A stretch of 64,000 nucleotides of DNA, taken from the NCBI GenBank assembly GCA_041752395.1, contig JBGSWN010000063.1, positions 3,840 through 67,839 of the forward strand, in the 5' to 3' direction. Positions 27,207 to 36,024 of the stretch are shown here, piece after piece. The number at the start of each line of letters is the position of its first letter. Positions within the stretch are counted from its first letter, which is position 1. A model generated the notes under the pieces. It worked only from the letters and a program-made list of their open reading frames with translations. It was not told the origin of the DNA and did not search any database. Both the position numbers and the translations under genes were made by a program. Origin of the DNA: UBA6168 sp041752395. GTDB lineage: Bacteria > Bacteroidota > Bacteroidia > Chitinophagales > Saprospiraceae.

Positions 27207-27533
27207 TCAAACAGCAAAACTCTCTCCGCAGCCACAAGTTCGGGCAGCATTTGGGTTCTGGAAATAGAAGCCTTTGCCCTCCAATCCACCTGAAAATTCC
27301 AGCGTTGAATTGAACAAGTAAAGAAAACTTTTCAGGTCGGTAACGACCTTCATGCCATTGTCTTCAAATACTTGGTCATTTGGCTGCGACTCATTGTCAA
27401 AGTCCATGTTATAGGACAGCCCAGAGCATCCGCCACTTGTGACGCTTACCCGGACGAAGTAATCTTCGCCTAGGTGCTGTTTTTGCATAATATCCTGTAT
27501 CCGCTCTTTGGCGGTGTTTGCTACAAAAAGCAT
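27207..27533 (-). CDS. iscA: HesB/IscA-family iron-sulfur assembly protein
   Basis: 108 residues, the usual length. The three family cysteines are C36 (SGGCSGLSYNMDF), C100 and C102 (TCGCGESF). It carries iron or [4Fe-4S] clusters to target proteins. It is the last gene of an iscS-iscU-iscA set; an ErpA- or SufA-like assignment cannot be excluded from sequence alone, since A-type carriers are similar. Confidence 0.9.
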   Translation of the reverse strand: MLFVANTAKERIQDIMQKQHLGEDYFVRVSVTSGGCSGLSYNMDFDNESQPNDQVFEDNGMKVVTDLKSFLYLFNSTLEFSGGLEGKGFYFQNPNAARTCGCGESFAV

Positions 27534-27557
27534 TTTCTAAAATTTTACTTTTAAAAA

Positions 27558-27971
27558 TTAGGCAACAGAAGCTTCTGCTTCTACCTCGATGCCATTCTTC
27601 TTTTTGTAGTCGGCAATAGCTGCTTTGATGGCATCTTCTGCCAAAACAGAACAGTGGATTTTCACTGGCGGTAAAGCCAATTCTTCCACGATGTCCATGT
27701 TGTCAATTTTCAAAGCATCATCCACCGACTTGCCTTTCAGCCACTCGGTAGCCAAAGACGAAGAGGCGATTGCGGAGCCGCAACCAAATGTTTTGAACTT
27801 TGCATCACGGATGACACCAGTGGCATCATCCACTTCGATTTGAAGGCGCATCACGTCGCCGCATTCTGGTGCGCCAACAAGGCCTGTGCCCACATTTTTG
27901 CTTGCTTTGTCAAGCGTACCTACGTTACGTGGGTTGTGGAAATGGTCAATAACTTTATTTGAATAAGCCAT
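27558..27971 (-). CDS. iscU: Iron-sulfur cluster scaffold IscU
   Basis: 137 residues. The cluster ligands are C37 and D39 (PECGDV), C64 (TFGCGSA) and C107 (KIHCSVLAEDA). The LPPVK motif (100-104), which in other species is the HscA-binding site, is retained, although no hscA/hscB gene lies in the window. It lies 55 bp downstream of iscS and 24 bp upstream of iscA on the same strand. Confidence 0.95.
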   Translation of the reverse strand: MAYSNKVIDHFHNPRNVGTLDKASKNVGTGLVGAPECGDVMRLQIEVDDATGVIRDAKFKTFGCGSAIASSSLATEWLKGKSVDDALKIDNMDIVEELALPPVKIHCSVLAEDAIKAAIADYKKKNGIEVEAEASVA

Positions 27972-28026
27972 AAGTCAAGATTGTTTGATTGTTAATTTGA
28001 TGAATTGTTTGATTGTTCAAACAATT

Positions 28027-29247
28027 TTAATGTGCCGCCCACTCAATTTTTGTGAGGTCAACACCTTCTTTGTACATTTCCCAGATAGGACTGAGGTCAC
28101 GCATGTGGTTCACCCCTTTCTTTATTGCTTCAATGGCATAGTTTACATCCTCTTCTTTTGTGAAACGACCTAAACTGAAACGCAAAGAAGAGTGCGCCAA
28201 ATCGTCGCCAAGGCCAAGCGCTACCAGCACGTAACTTGGCTCCAAAGAAGCCGAAGTACAAGCAGAACCAGATGAAAGTGCTATTTCTTGGTTGAAAGTC
28301 ATCATCAACCCCTCTCCCTCCACGTGTTTGAAGGAGATGTTCGCAACATGGGGCATTCGATGCGCCACGTTTCCATTGACATACACTTCCTCCATTTCAT
28401 TCATGAACGCCTGTTCTAGTTTGTCACGTAAAGCGCTCAAACGTTTAGCATCTTGGTCCATTTCCAACATGGCAATTTCCGCAGCTTTGCCTAAACCAAC
28501 GATGCCCGGCACATTCAGCGTACCAGAGCGCATCCCACGCTCGTGTCCACCACCGTCCATCTGGGCAGTAACTTTTACACGAGGGTTTTTGCGGCTCACA
28601 TAGAGTGCGCCAATGCCTTTTGGGCCATACATTTTATGGGCAGTGAAAGCCATCAAATGCACACCAATTTCACGTGGATGCGTCTTGATTTTGCCAACCG
28701 CCTGAGTTGCATCGCTGAAAAATAGCACCCCGTGCTTTTCGCATATTTCACCAATTTCTTTCATCGGTTGAATGACACCTGTTTCGTTGTTGGCCCACAT
28801 CACCGACACCATGATGGTGCTGGGTTTGATGGCAGCTTCCAATTCAGCAAGGTCAATCAGGCCATCTGGCTGTACGTCGAGGTAAGTTACTTCTGCACCG
28901 TGCTTTTCAAGCTTGTTGCAAGTGTCCAGCACAGCTTTGTGCTCAGTTTTCACCGTAATAATATGATTACCCTTGCGGGAATACATTTCATACACCCCTT
29001 TGATGGCGAGGTTGTCGCCTTCCGTTGCGCCTGATGTGAAAATGATTTCCTTTTCATCGGCATTCAGCAGCTTCGCAACCTGCTCACGGGCGTAGTCAAC
29101 GGCTTCTTCAGCCTCCCAACCAAATGGGTGGTTTCGGCTAGCAGCATTGCCGTGGTGTTCAAAAAAGTACGGCACCATCGCTTCAACAACCCGTGGGTCG
29201 CAAGGGGTGGTGGCATTATTGTCGAGATAAATTTTTCTGGCTCCCAT
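28027..29247 (-). CDS. iscS: Cysteine desulfurase IscS
   Basis: 406 residues of the class V aminotransferase fold. The PLP lysine is K205 (FTAHKMYGPKGIGA); H104 lies in TEHKAVLD; the sulfur-carrying cysteine is C330 in a long mobile loop (LSSGSACTSASLEP), which places it in the group I (IscS/NifS) class. It converts cysteine to alanine and delivers sulfane sulfur to IscU. Gene order iscS-iscU-iscA lacks iscR, hscBA and fdx, a reduced ISC set. A perfect promoter box and palindrome lie just upstream. Confidence 0.95.
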   Translation of the reverse strand: MGARKIYLDNNATTPCDPRVVEAMVPYFFEHHGNAASRNHPFGWEAEEAVDYAREQVAKLLNADEKEIIFTSGATEGDNLAIKGVYEMYSRKGNHIITVKTEHKAVLDTCNKLEKHGAEVTYLDVQPDGLIDLAELEAAIKPSTIMVSVMWANNETGVIQPMKEIGEICEKHGVLFFSDATQAVGKIKTHPREIGVHLMAFTAHKMYGPKGIGALYVSRKNPRVKVTAQMDGGGHERGMRSGTLNVPGIVGLGKAAEIAMLEMDQDAKRLSALRDKLEQAFMNEMEEVYVNGNVAHRMPHVANISFKHVEGEGLMMTFNQEIALSSGSACTSASLEPSYVLVALGLGDDLAHSSLRFSLGRFTKEEDVNYAIEAIKKGVNHMRDLSPIWEMYKEGVDLTKIEWAAH

Positions 29248-29265
29248 GTTTGGCTCTATGTTTAT

Positions 29266-29291
29266 TTAGATTTAATCTAAGCGCAAAGATA
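29266..29291 (-). promoter_or_regulatory. iscS promoter -7 box with adjacent palindrome
   Basis: On the minus strand TATCTTTG (29284-29291) is a perfect TAnnTTTG box. Immediately downstream, 29266-29280 is the 15-bp palindrome TTAGATT-N-AATCTAA, positioned over the expected transcription start. It may be an operator; the binding protein is unknown. Confidence 0.45.
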
Positions 29292-29406
29292 ACAGAAACT
29301 CTTGCAATAGGTTTTGCCAGTTTGCTGTTTTTTCGATTCTTAGAAAAAATAATTGGAGGTGAACCCTGAGAAATTAGCCAATTGTTGAGCCTAGCATGGG
29401 AATTTC

Positions 29407-30858
29407 CTATCTTTTGGCATCTTGTTTCCGCTTCCGCCAATCCTTCCAGCTTTTTATGATGAAGTCATAGGTGAAAATAAACAGTATCGAATTGTAGGTT
29501 GACTTTATTCCACCAGTGCTGCTGAACTCGAAAAGGTTATCTCGGGTGATGTTGTTGAGTTCGACCAAACGACCTGTTGTCAGCTTTCTTCCAAAAGCGT
29601 AGTCAATTCCTGCGGAAAACTGGTTGTTGTTCATTTTGAAAAGGCCGCCAATCGAAAAATGGTAAACCGAGGGCGTTGTGCTCAAGAAACTCAGCGTTTG
29701 GAGCTTTTGGTTAATGGCCCGCTGGTTGAAATCGGTACGAAACCCCATGATAAACGATTGGTCTTTTCGTATCTTCGTCTGCAAACCTACAGCTACATTC
29801 AGTACCGCCCTGTTTCCTTGTTGTACCAAGGTTTCCTGCAAATGGTCACCAGTCGCCAAGCCGTTAAAAGGGTCATCTTTGTCATCAATGAGTTTGTAGC
29901 TTTTTATCCCAGCGAAATATTCCGTGGACAACGAAACCCGGGTCCGTTTTATACTGAAATCAGCCCCCAGGCCAATTGACCAAGGTGTCTTGAAATCTTG
30001 CAAAACTGCGGAGCTCAAATTGGAAATCAATGTTACGCTATCGCCACTGTAAGTGCGAAGGTCAGAGTAGTCGTAGCTTGCTTTTTTATAAAAATGATAA
30101 TAAGTATCGGTTGTAAAAGTAGCGCCCAGCTTGACTGTTCTCCAATTTGCAGAAAACCCAAACTTGGTCAACATGCCACCTCGGGTTCCAAAGGAGTACT
30201 TGAATTTGGAACGCCATCCCATTAAAATTTCATACGGATTGTCTCTAGAAACGAGTTCTTTTTGGATGGAAAGTGAAGTGTTCTCTGAGTGGAAAGTGAA
30301 AAATTGCGAAGCACCAACCGATAAATTTTCATTTAATTTGAAAGCCAAGCCGCCGCCAAACCAACGTTCATACAATCTACGCTGAAAATCCAAGTTTCCG
30401 ATAAACAACTGAGTCGGCTCGTTTTCAACAATGCCCACGTTCCGTTCCCGAAGCCCCAACCCAGATTTGTACCTTGCAAAAGAGGCAATCGCAGCTCGAA
30501 AACGCTTGTCTTTGAACGGCCTGAAACCCACGGCACTCAAGTCGGAGGAAAATCCCAATTTCCGATTTAGGGCAGATGAGCCGTTGCCCAAGTAGTTATT
30601 CAGTTTGAGCGAGGAATAGGTTGGTGTGAAAAATGAAAGCGAAATCCCAAAGTCCTCTCCATTGCCAAGGGCGGCAGGGTTGTAAAAAACGGCCGTTTCG
30701 TCCTCGGTGGAGGCAATAACGGCACCGTTCAACAGCAAACCTTTTGAGCCGAATTGCTGCGTCCAATAATGGTCGTCGTTTTGGCTTTTCACAAAAGGCA
30801 AACAGCCAAGTAACGCAAGAATTGTACAAAATCCTTGAAAGTAACGGTGTCTTGTCAT
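29407..30858 (-). CDS. FadL/OmpP1-like outer-membrane beta-barrel protein
   Basis: 483 residues with a signal peptide ending VKSQ. The segment VIASTEDETAVFYNPAALGNG near residue 50 is the FadL/OmpP1-type N-terminal motif (xxxNPAxL) that precedes a 14-strand barrel; the rest alternates polar and hydrophobic residues with many aromatic girdle positions (FRTDFNQRAINQKLQ). FadL proteins import long-chain fatty acids or other hydrophobic compounds; the substrate is not shown here. It ends in a short Arg/Lys-rich tail (SWKDWRKRKQDAKR) that is not barrel sequence. Membership in the FadL superfamily rather than a T9SS PorV-like protein is likely but not certain. Confidence 0.65.
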   Translation of the reverse strand: MTRHRYFQGFCTILALLGCLPFVKSQNDDHYWTQQFGSKGLLLNGAVIASTEDETAVFYNPAALGNGEDFGISLSFFTPTYSSLKLNNYLGNGSSALNRKLGFSSDLSAVGFRPFKDKRFRAAIASFARYKSGLGLRERNVGIVENEPTQLFIGNLDFQRRLYERWFGGGLAFKLNENLSVGASQFFTFHSENTSLSIQKELVSRDNPYEILMGWRSKFKYSFGTRGGMLTKFGFSANWRTVKLGATFTTDTYYHFYKKASYDYSDLRTYSGDSVTLISNLSSAVLQDFKTPWSIGLGADFSIKRTRVSLSTEYFAGIKSYKLIDDKDDPFNGLATGDHLQETLVQQGNRAVLNVAVGLQTKIRKDQSFIMGFRTDFNQRAINQKLQTLSFLSTTPSVYHFSIGGLFKMNNNQFSAGIDYAFGRKLTTGRLVELNNITRDNLFEFSSTGGIKSTYNSILFIFTYDFIIKSWKDWRKRKQDAKR

Positions 30859-30958
30859 GCTTTAGATGAATGATTTCTGGGTGTCGTCGCTACAGTGCTT
30901 GAATTTCAAAGCAGTTAAACTCATTTTTTGAGCCAAAAATTATAACTGACCTATGCCA

Positions 30959-32218
30959 TCAATTTTGTTTCACAATTTTGGTCGTCAAAACATCACCCTC
31001 CACAGTCAATGTTGCCAAATACTGCCCTGCTGGCAAATCATCAAGCGAAAGCCGTGCTGCGTTAAAACCGGAACTGGCTTGATATGTTCCTGACCAAACA
31101 TTTTGTCCAAAAATATTCAACAATTGCACTCGTACCTGCCCCGCCTTTTTTACCGAAAAAAGCAAATTTGCCTCACTGGAACAGGGATTTGGGTAAAAAA
31201 CCAGCCCGTCGAAATTGCTGGTCTCCCCTACCCCAGTTTCCACGACCATCTCTTTGCTGAAAACGACATTGCCAGTGGAAGAACCACCAAATTCAAGGAA
31301 AATCAGTTTCCAAACTGCGCCATTTGATGTTTTAACAAAATAGGCCCGGTCGTTAGCCAACAACCAAGCCGTATTGTTGAAGACCTTCCAATCTGAACCA
31401 ATAATGTCAATATCCGAGCTGAGGGAATCCTCAAATTCCATGAATTCAACTTCATCCGGGTCAACAAAATCGGCCTGTGCCACTTCCGCTCCTGGCGCTG
31501 TAAGCACCCCGCTCGACATGATTTGAATTACACCGCCAGCTCCATCATCATTGGGAGCGGAATAACGCAAAAATGCTAAATCCCAATCAATTGGAATAGA
31601 AGGCAGCGTCTGGCCAGTACCCAATTTTAGATAAGCAAAATCCGAATTTGGGAAATCAGCTTTGTCAATAGCCAGCGATATTTCATTGGCGCCATCCAGG
31701 TCTGCATGTTTAATAGAATAAACGCCTTGCGCAAGCGATACGATTTGCAGTTTTTGATAAGTACCATCTTTAAAACGGAGTACGAAAACCTTGTTCCCAA
31801 TGATGAAACCTGTTGCAGCATCAAGCGTTCCCCAACCAAAATCATTCGGGTCGTTTAACTCCCTTGTGCTATTAAAAGCACCAAAATCCCAAGATTTTTC
31901 GTCGTTAAAAAGCCGCTCGTTCAAGTCGGTGACATCAATTGGGTCATCAAAATTATCTGTTGGTGCAAGTAAAAGCATGGCTTCTGCACCAAAGGTCACT
32001 GCCGATTCATTGAGGTGGATGCCCGCATCATCGTTGCCAAAAGTCGTGAAGGCGATGTCCCAGGAATTGTTGTCGAGGCTCGCTACAGCATCATCGGAAA
32101 GCCGAAAATAGGTCTGGTTTTTATAGCTCGGGCCGTAAGAAACTTGAACCAAGTCTTGGGCCGACATGGACAGTGAAAGTGTCAAAAGCAGGTAAAATGC
32201 AAGTATTGTTCTTTTCAT
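30959..32218 (-). CDS. HmuY-like secreted protein with T9SS type A sorting domain
   Basis: 419 residues from ATG 32218 (signal peptide MKRTILAFYLLLTL...MSAQ). Two HmuY-type units begin with the motif YFRLSDD...SWDIAF and recur as DWDLAFLRYSAP; both carry the Trp-Asp-[IL]-Ala-Phe signature of HmuY-family heme or ligand-binding proteins. The C-terminal 75 residues (VFYPNPCSSEANLLF then LLNIFGQNVW, DDLPAGQYLATL) are a type A sorting domain for type IX secretion to the cell surface. There is no TonB receptor beside it, so the link to heme is family inference only. Confidence 0.75.
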   Translation of the reverse strand: MKRTILAFYLLLTLSLSMSAQDLVQVSYGPSYKNQTYFRLSDDAVASLDNNSWDIAFTTFGNDDAGIHLNESAVTFGAEAMLLLAPTDNFDDPIDVTDLNERLFNDEKSWDFGAFNSTRELNDPNDFGWGTLDAATGFIIGNKVFVLRFKDGTYQKLQIVSLAQGVYSIKHADLDGANEISLAIDKADFPNSDFAYLKLGTGQTLPSIPIDWDLAFLRYSAPNDDGAGGVIQIMSSGVLTAPGAEVAQADFVDPDEVEFMEFEDSLSSDIDIIGSDWKVFNNTAWLLANDRAYFVKTSNGAVWKLIFLEFGGSSTGNVVFSKEMVVETGVGETSNFDGLVFYPNPCSSEANLLFSVKKAGQVRVQLLNIFGQNVWSGTYQASSGFNAARLSLDDLPAGQYLATLTVEGDVLTTKIVKQN

Positions 32219-32376
32219 TTTTAAAAAAAGGTTAAGTAAAATAGTTTTGAAACAACGAGCAAAATAGCCCCTCCTGCTGCCTCCGGCCAATAAAATCATG
32301 TCAGGAATTGGTCAGAATTATCGGGGCGGCCAGCAAGTTTCTTTTCTTTGCCTTTTTTCGGATAAAAAATACCGTG

Positions 32377-34278
32377 ATGACCGACGCCATTGCAGCCGAA
32401 CTTCAACAGATTTCCGATTTGTTGAAAATCGAAAAACAAAAGGATTTTGAGCAATTTCAGGCATTTGTTCAAAGCCTTCCACTACATGAGCGGGTGGCAG
32501 AGGGCTATTCGTGGCATCCAGTCGAGGTTGAAAAATCTGGCTACACTTACGGTGACCGAGCTTATCTGACGGTTTCACGTACGAAGGCCACCACAGTTCC
32601 TCATCAGTTCCGGGCGGGGCAACCCGTGCGTTTTTTTACCGCCGTTCCAAATGAGAAGCATCCTGAAAAAACGGGCATCATCCACTCCATCTCGAAAGGT
32701 AAAATGAAAATCGTGCTCAACAGCAAAGACCTGCCGGAATGGTTGAATCTTGGGTCATTGGGCGTTGATTTGGAGTTTGATGAACGCACTTATCTCGAAA
32801 TGGAAAAGGCGCTCAAAAAGGTGAAGGAAGCAAAAGGCGACCGTTTAGCGGAGCTGAGGAACATTATTTATGGTAAACAACCCGCCTCGTTTTCGCGGCT
32901 GCCAAGCATCCATTTGCCCCAACTCAACCAGGCACAAAACGACGCTGTCAACGAAATTCTTGCTGCGCAAGATGTGGCGATGGTACATGGGCCGCCGGGC
33001 ACGGGCAAAACCACAACACTGGTGCAGGCCATTCGGCTGCTTTGCAAAACCGAAAACACGGTGCTGGTCTGCGCACCGAGCAATTCTGCCGCCGATTTAT
33101 TGACGGAACGCCTGTCTGATGAGGGTTTGCAAGTGCTTCGCATCGGCAATATTTCGAGGGTGGAGGAAAAAATTGTGCAGCATACGCTGGAAGCGCAAAT
33201 TGCAGCACATCCTGAAAGTAAGCACATAAAAAAGGTGCGGCAGGAAGCTGCTGAGACCCGTCGGCAAGCTTTAAAATTCAAGCGCAAATTTGGGCACGAA
33301 CAACGGCAGGAACGCAGCCATCTTTTCAAGCAAGCCGGGGAGCTCTCCGGCTGGGCGAATCACCTTGAAGACCAATTGGTGGAAAATATTTTGGACAGCG
33401 CCCAAGTCATCACCTGCACACTGGTCGGCTCCGTGCACAAAGCGCTTGGGAACCGTAAATTTAAAACGGTGGTGATAGATGAGGCTGCACAGGCGCTGGA
33501 GCCTGCAACTTGGATTCCCATTACCCGAGCGAGCAAGGTGGTGTTGGCTGGTGACCCATTCCAATTACCTCCAACGGTAAAATCAGAACAGGCTCGGCGT
33601 GGCGGTTTTTCAATCACGATGATTGAAAAATGCTTGCAAAGAAACCACCGAACCAGCCTCTTGACGGTGCAATACCGCATGAACCAACGCATCATGGAGT
33701 TTTCCAACCAGTGGTTTTACAATGGAAAACTGACTGCTGCCGAATCTGTGGCTGACCACCATTTGGAGATGGAATATCCTTCTCCCGTTGTTTTCATTGA
33801 TACGGCTGGCACGGGTTTCGATGAACAATTCAATCAAAAGTCGCAGAGCCGCTATAACCCTGATGAGTTTCAGCTGCTTTGCGAGCATTTATACCAGCTG
33901 GTTGGTGGGCATGAAAGCTTTGAACTGCCTTCCATTGCATTGATTTCACCGTATAAAGAACAGGTGATACACATGCAGGACGCCGTGTCAGATGACGCTA
34001 AATTACGTGACCTATCAATTGATATTAACACAATAGATGGATTCCAGGGACAAGAACGGGATGTGGTTTACATATCTTTGGTTAGAAGCAATTCTAAATC
34101 TGAAATCGGATTTCTGAATGATTATCGTCGTATGAACGTGGCCATGACCCGAGCAAGAAAACTATTAGTCATAGTAGGTGATAGTGCCACGATTGGTAAT
34201 GATAAATTTTATAAGGCGCTGTTGGATTATTGCGAATCGCATCAAGGGTATGAGACAGCTTGGGCGTATATGTTATGA
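32377..34278 (+). CDS. IGHMBP2/SMUBP-2-type SF1 helicase
   Basis: 633 residues from ATG 32377 (MTDAIAAELQQISDLL), chosen over a 23-residue hydrophobic extension to 32308. Walker A GPPGTGKT at 205-212, motif II VVIDEAAQALE, motif III GDPFQLPPTV, motif V TIDGFQGQERDVV and motif VI NVAMTRARKLLVIVGD define a UPF1-like SF1B enzyme. The N-terminal 170 residues form the expected beta-barrel accessory domain. It unwinds DNA/RNA 5'-3' in relatives. The last 90 residues are encoded by noticeably AT-richer DNA than the rest. Confidence 0.9.
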   Translation: MTDAIAAELQQISDLLKIEKQKDFEQFQAFVQSLPLHERVAEGYSWHPVEVEKSGYTYGDRAYLTVSRTKATTVPHQFRAGQPVRFFTAVPNEKHPEKTGIIHSISKGKMKIVLNSKDLPEWLNLGSLGVDLEFDERTYLEMEKALKKVKEAKGDRLAELRNIIYGKQPASFSRLPSIHLPQLNQAQNDAVNEILAAQDVAMVHGPPGTGKTTTLVQAIRLLCKTENTVLVCAPSNSAADLLTERLSDEGLQVLRIGNISRVEEKIVQHTLEAQIAAHPESKHIKKVRQEAAETRRQALKFKRKFGHEQRQERSHLFKQAGELSGWANHLEDQLVENILDSAQVITCTLVGSVHKALGNRKFKTVVIDEAAQALEPATWIPITRASKVVLAGDPFQLPPTVKSEQARRGGFSITMIEKCLQRNHRTSLLTVQYRMNQRIMEFSNQWFYNGKLTAAESVADHHLEMEYPSPVVFIDTAGTGFDEQFNQKSQSRYNPDEFQLLCEHLYQLVGGHESFELPSIALISPYKEQVIHMQDAVSDDAKLRDLSIDINTIDGFQGQERDVVYISLVRSNSKSEIGFLNDYRRMNVAMTRARKLLVIVGDSATIGNDKFYKALLDYCESHQGYETAWAYML

Positions 34279-34368
34279 GTAAACCCTTATTTTCTTCATC
34301 CACATTCGATTTAAACTTGACAACAATTTAAACAACCTCCAAAAGCCTATAAGTTGCCCAGGTACTTA

Positions 34369-35859
34369 TTATTTATGTTCAATCACCATTAATTGCACTG
34401 CATTTTTTCCTTTTAAAGGCAAGGCTGAACCAAGTATTATTTCTTCTTTTCCATTTTTATCTAAATCCGCTGTCGTCATCACCATCCATCTGCCTTTCGT
34501 TGAATTCTTATCTGCACGTGCTAAAAAATTTAATCCCCCCATATTTTCCAAATAAACAAACGCTTCTTCTGGCCGCTTTTCATTATCCGGAAAAAAAGAA
34601 ATTGCCGCTATGTCCAAATCTCCATCTCCATCAAAATCCCGGATCGCAGTTTTAGCACCGCCATTCATTTGAAAAAACCATTTTTCAGTAAAATTCCATT
34701 GGCCATCATTTAAAAAAACTCGGATACCGTGGTAGGGTTTTAATACTTTGGAATAATCAGCATTATCACCATTTGCATAAATTATGTCAGGCAAATTGTC
34801 GTTGTTCATATCGGCAATTTCAATAAAACTGCTGCCAAATACTGGCGGAAAACGCAATAGATATTGTTCCTCAAATTCTCCGTTACCAATGTTTTTGTAT
34901 AAAATGATGGATTCATTTCCTTGGGCAAATAAAGCAATCAAATCCATTTTTCCGTCTTTGTTATAATCAAATGGAATGACCGTTCGAGCACCTGGTGTAT
35001 TTCTAATTTCATGAAATTTACCAGCACCTCCTCCTCCTTTTTTCCCCTCCCACCAAACCAAATTGCCGATATAATGGCCGTAATTACAAACAATATAATC
35101 TTGAACCCCATCATTGTTCAAATCGGACAATTGAAGTTGAACTGGCCGATTTAAACTATCCAAAACATAGCCTGTCTGTTGGAATTGGTTTAATGATAGT
35201 TGACTTATTCTGCCAGTAAAAACATCCCCAGGGTTCATTTTTCCTATTTCTACCGCCAACATCTCATTGCCTAGAAATGACAAATCAACGACAGGACTAC
35301 TAAATCCGAAGACTTTATTTAATTGAAATCCGCTATCCAATTTGCCGACCATTCCATTCGTTAGGCCGCACCATAATGCATTGTTTTTAGCGTCATATTT
35401 TAACATACAGACATCAGGAGAGGCAGAAATGCTAACTGACTGCATTTTATATGTTTCTGATAAATTCATTTTTATTGGAGTTTGCGTTGAATTTACCAAG
35501 GTATCAGGGGCATTTTGAGAATAATATTGACAGATTAGCTCCCAATCAGCGGTTGTAATTACTGGTGTTTCTGGAAAGACTCTTGCTTTTGCTACTCGAA
35601 TATATTCTTCGGCGCTTAATCCAAATGTTAATTTATCTCGCCCTTGAGTATCACCTAAATAACCAGACATTACAGGCAAAACACCTTTCGCCCATACATC
35701 TTTTGGCAACAAATCAGGTGAAGGAAACTGGTGGCAACGACTGCAATTTATTTTTGCAAGTTCTTCGCCGGATAGCTGTTGTTCATTACAATTTTGAAAT
35801 ATTAACAAGGTTGTCAATACCCAAGCAATTGCCCATATCTTAAAAGAATTGATTTTCAT
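34369..35859 (-). CDS. FG-GAP/VCBS repeat lipoprotein with c-type heme motif
   Basis: 496 residues. A lipoprotein signal ends in IFQNC (C24). A CxxCH heme-binding motif follows at C39-H43 (NCSRCHQFPSPDLLP), then a cytochrome-like stretch including the downstream Met-containing segment LPVMSGYLG. From about residue 200 FG-GAP repeats with Ca-binding loops predominate (DLNNDGVQDYIVC, DYNKDGKMDLIA, DFDGDGDLDIAAI, DLDKNGKEEIILG). The design, a cytochrome fused to a surface propeller, suggests a redox-linked surface protein; the partner is unknown. The gene is AT-rich compared with LepA and the antiporter next to it. Confidence 0.8.
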   Translation of the reverse strand: MKINSFKIWAIAWVLTTLLIFQNCNEQQLSGEELAKINCSRCHQFPSPDLLPKDVWAKGVLPVMSGYLGDTQGRDKLTFGLSAEEYIRVAKARVFPETPVITTADWELICQYYSQNAPDTLVNSTQTPIKMNLSETYKMQSVSISASPDVCMLKYDAKNNALWCGLTNGMVGKLDSGFQLNKVFGFSSPVVDLSFLGNEMLAVEIGKMNPGDVFTGRISQLSLNQFQQTGYVLDSLNRPVQLQLSDLNNDGVQDYIVCNYGHYIGNLVWWEGKKGGGGAGKFHEIRNTPGARTVIPFDYNKDGKMDLIALFAQGNESIILYKNIGNGEFEEQYLLRFPPVFGSSFIEIADMNNDNLPDIIYANGDNADYSKVLKPYHGIRVFLNDGQWNFTEKWFFQMNGGAKTAIRDFDGDGDLDIAAISFFPDNEKRPEEAFVYLENMGGLNFLARADKNSTKGRWMVMTTADLDKNGKEEIILGSALPLKGKNAVQLMVIEHK

Positions 35860-35921
35860 ACTTCAACGACTTATGATTCTAGGACATAGTTAGTCTAAAA
35901 AATGGGCTGAAATGATTTTTA

Positions 35922-35961
35922 CAAAAAAAAGCCCTTCCAAGTCCAAACTTGGAAGGGCTTT
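35922..35961 (-). terminator. Intrinsic terminator of lepA
   Basis: GCCCTTCCAAGT (35931-35942) pairs perfectly with ACTTGGAAGGGC (35947-35958). Read on the minus strand it ends in eight T residues, so it stops lepA transcription before the FG-GAP cytochrome gene. Confidence 0.9.
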
Positions 35962-36024
35962 ACCGTGGCTCAATTGTACACTGCCCTCCCGAGCAATCGG
36001 GACAAGACCTGTCAAAATGCCACC

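Noticed and set aside
32308..32376. Hydrophobic N-terminal extension of the IGHMBP2-type helicase
   Set aside because: Would put a signal-like segment on a cytoplasmic helicase; the family N-terminus begins at ATG 32377.
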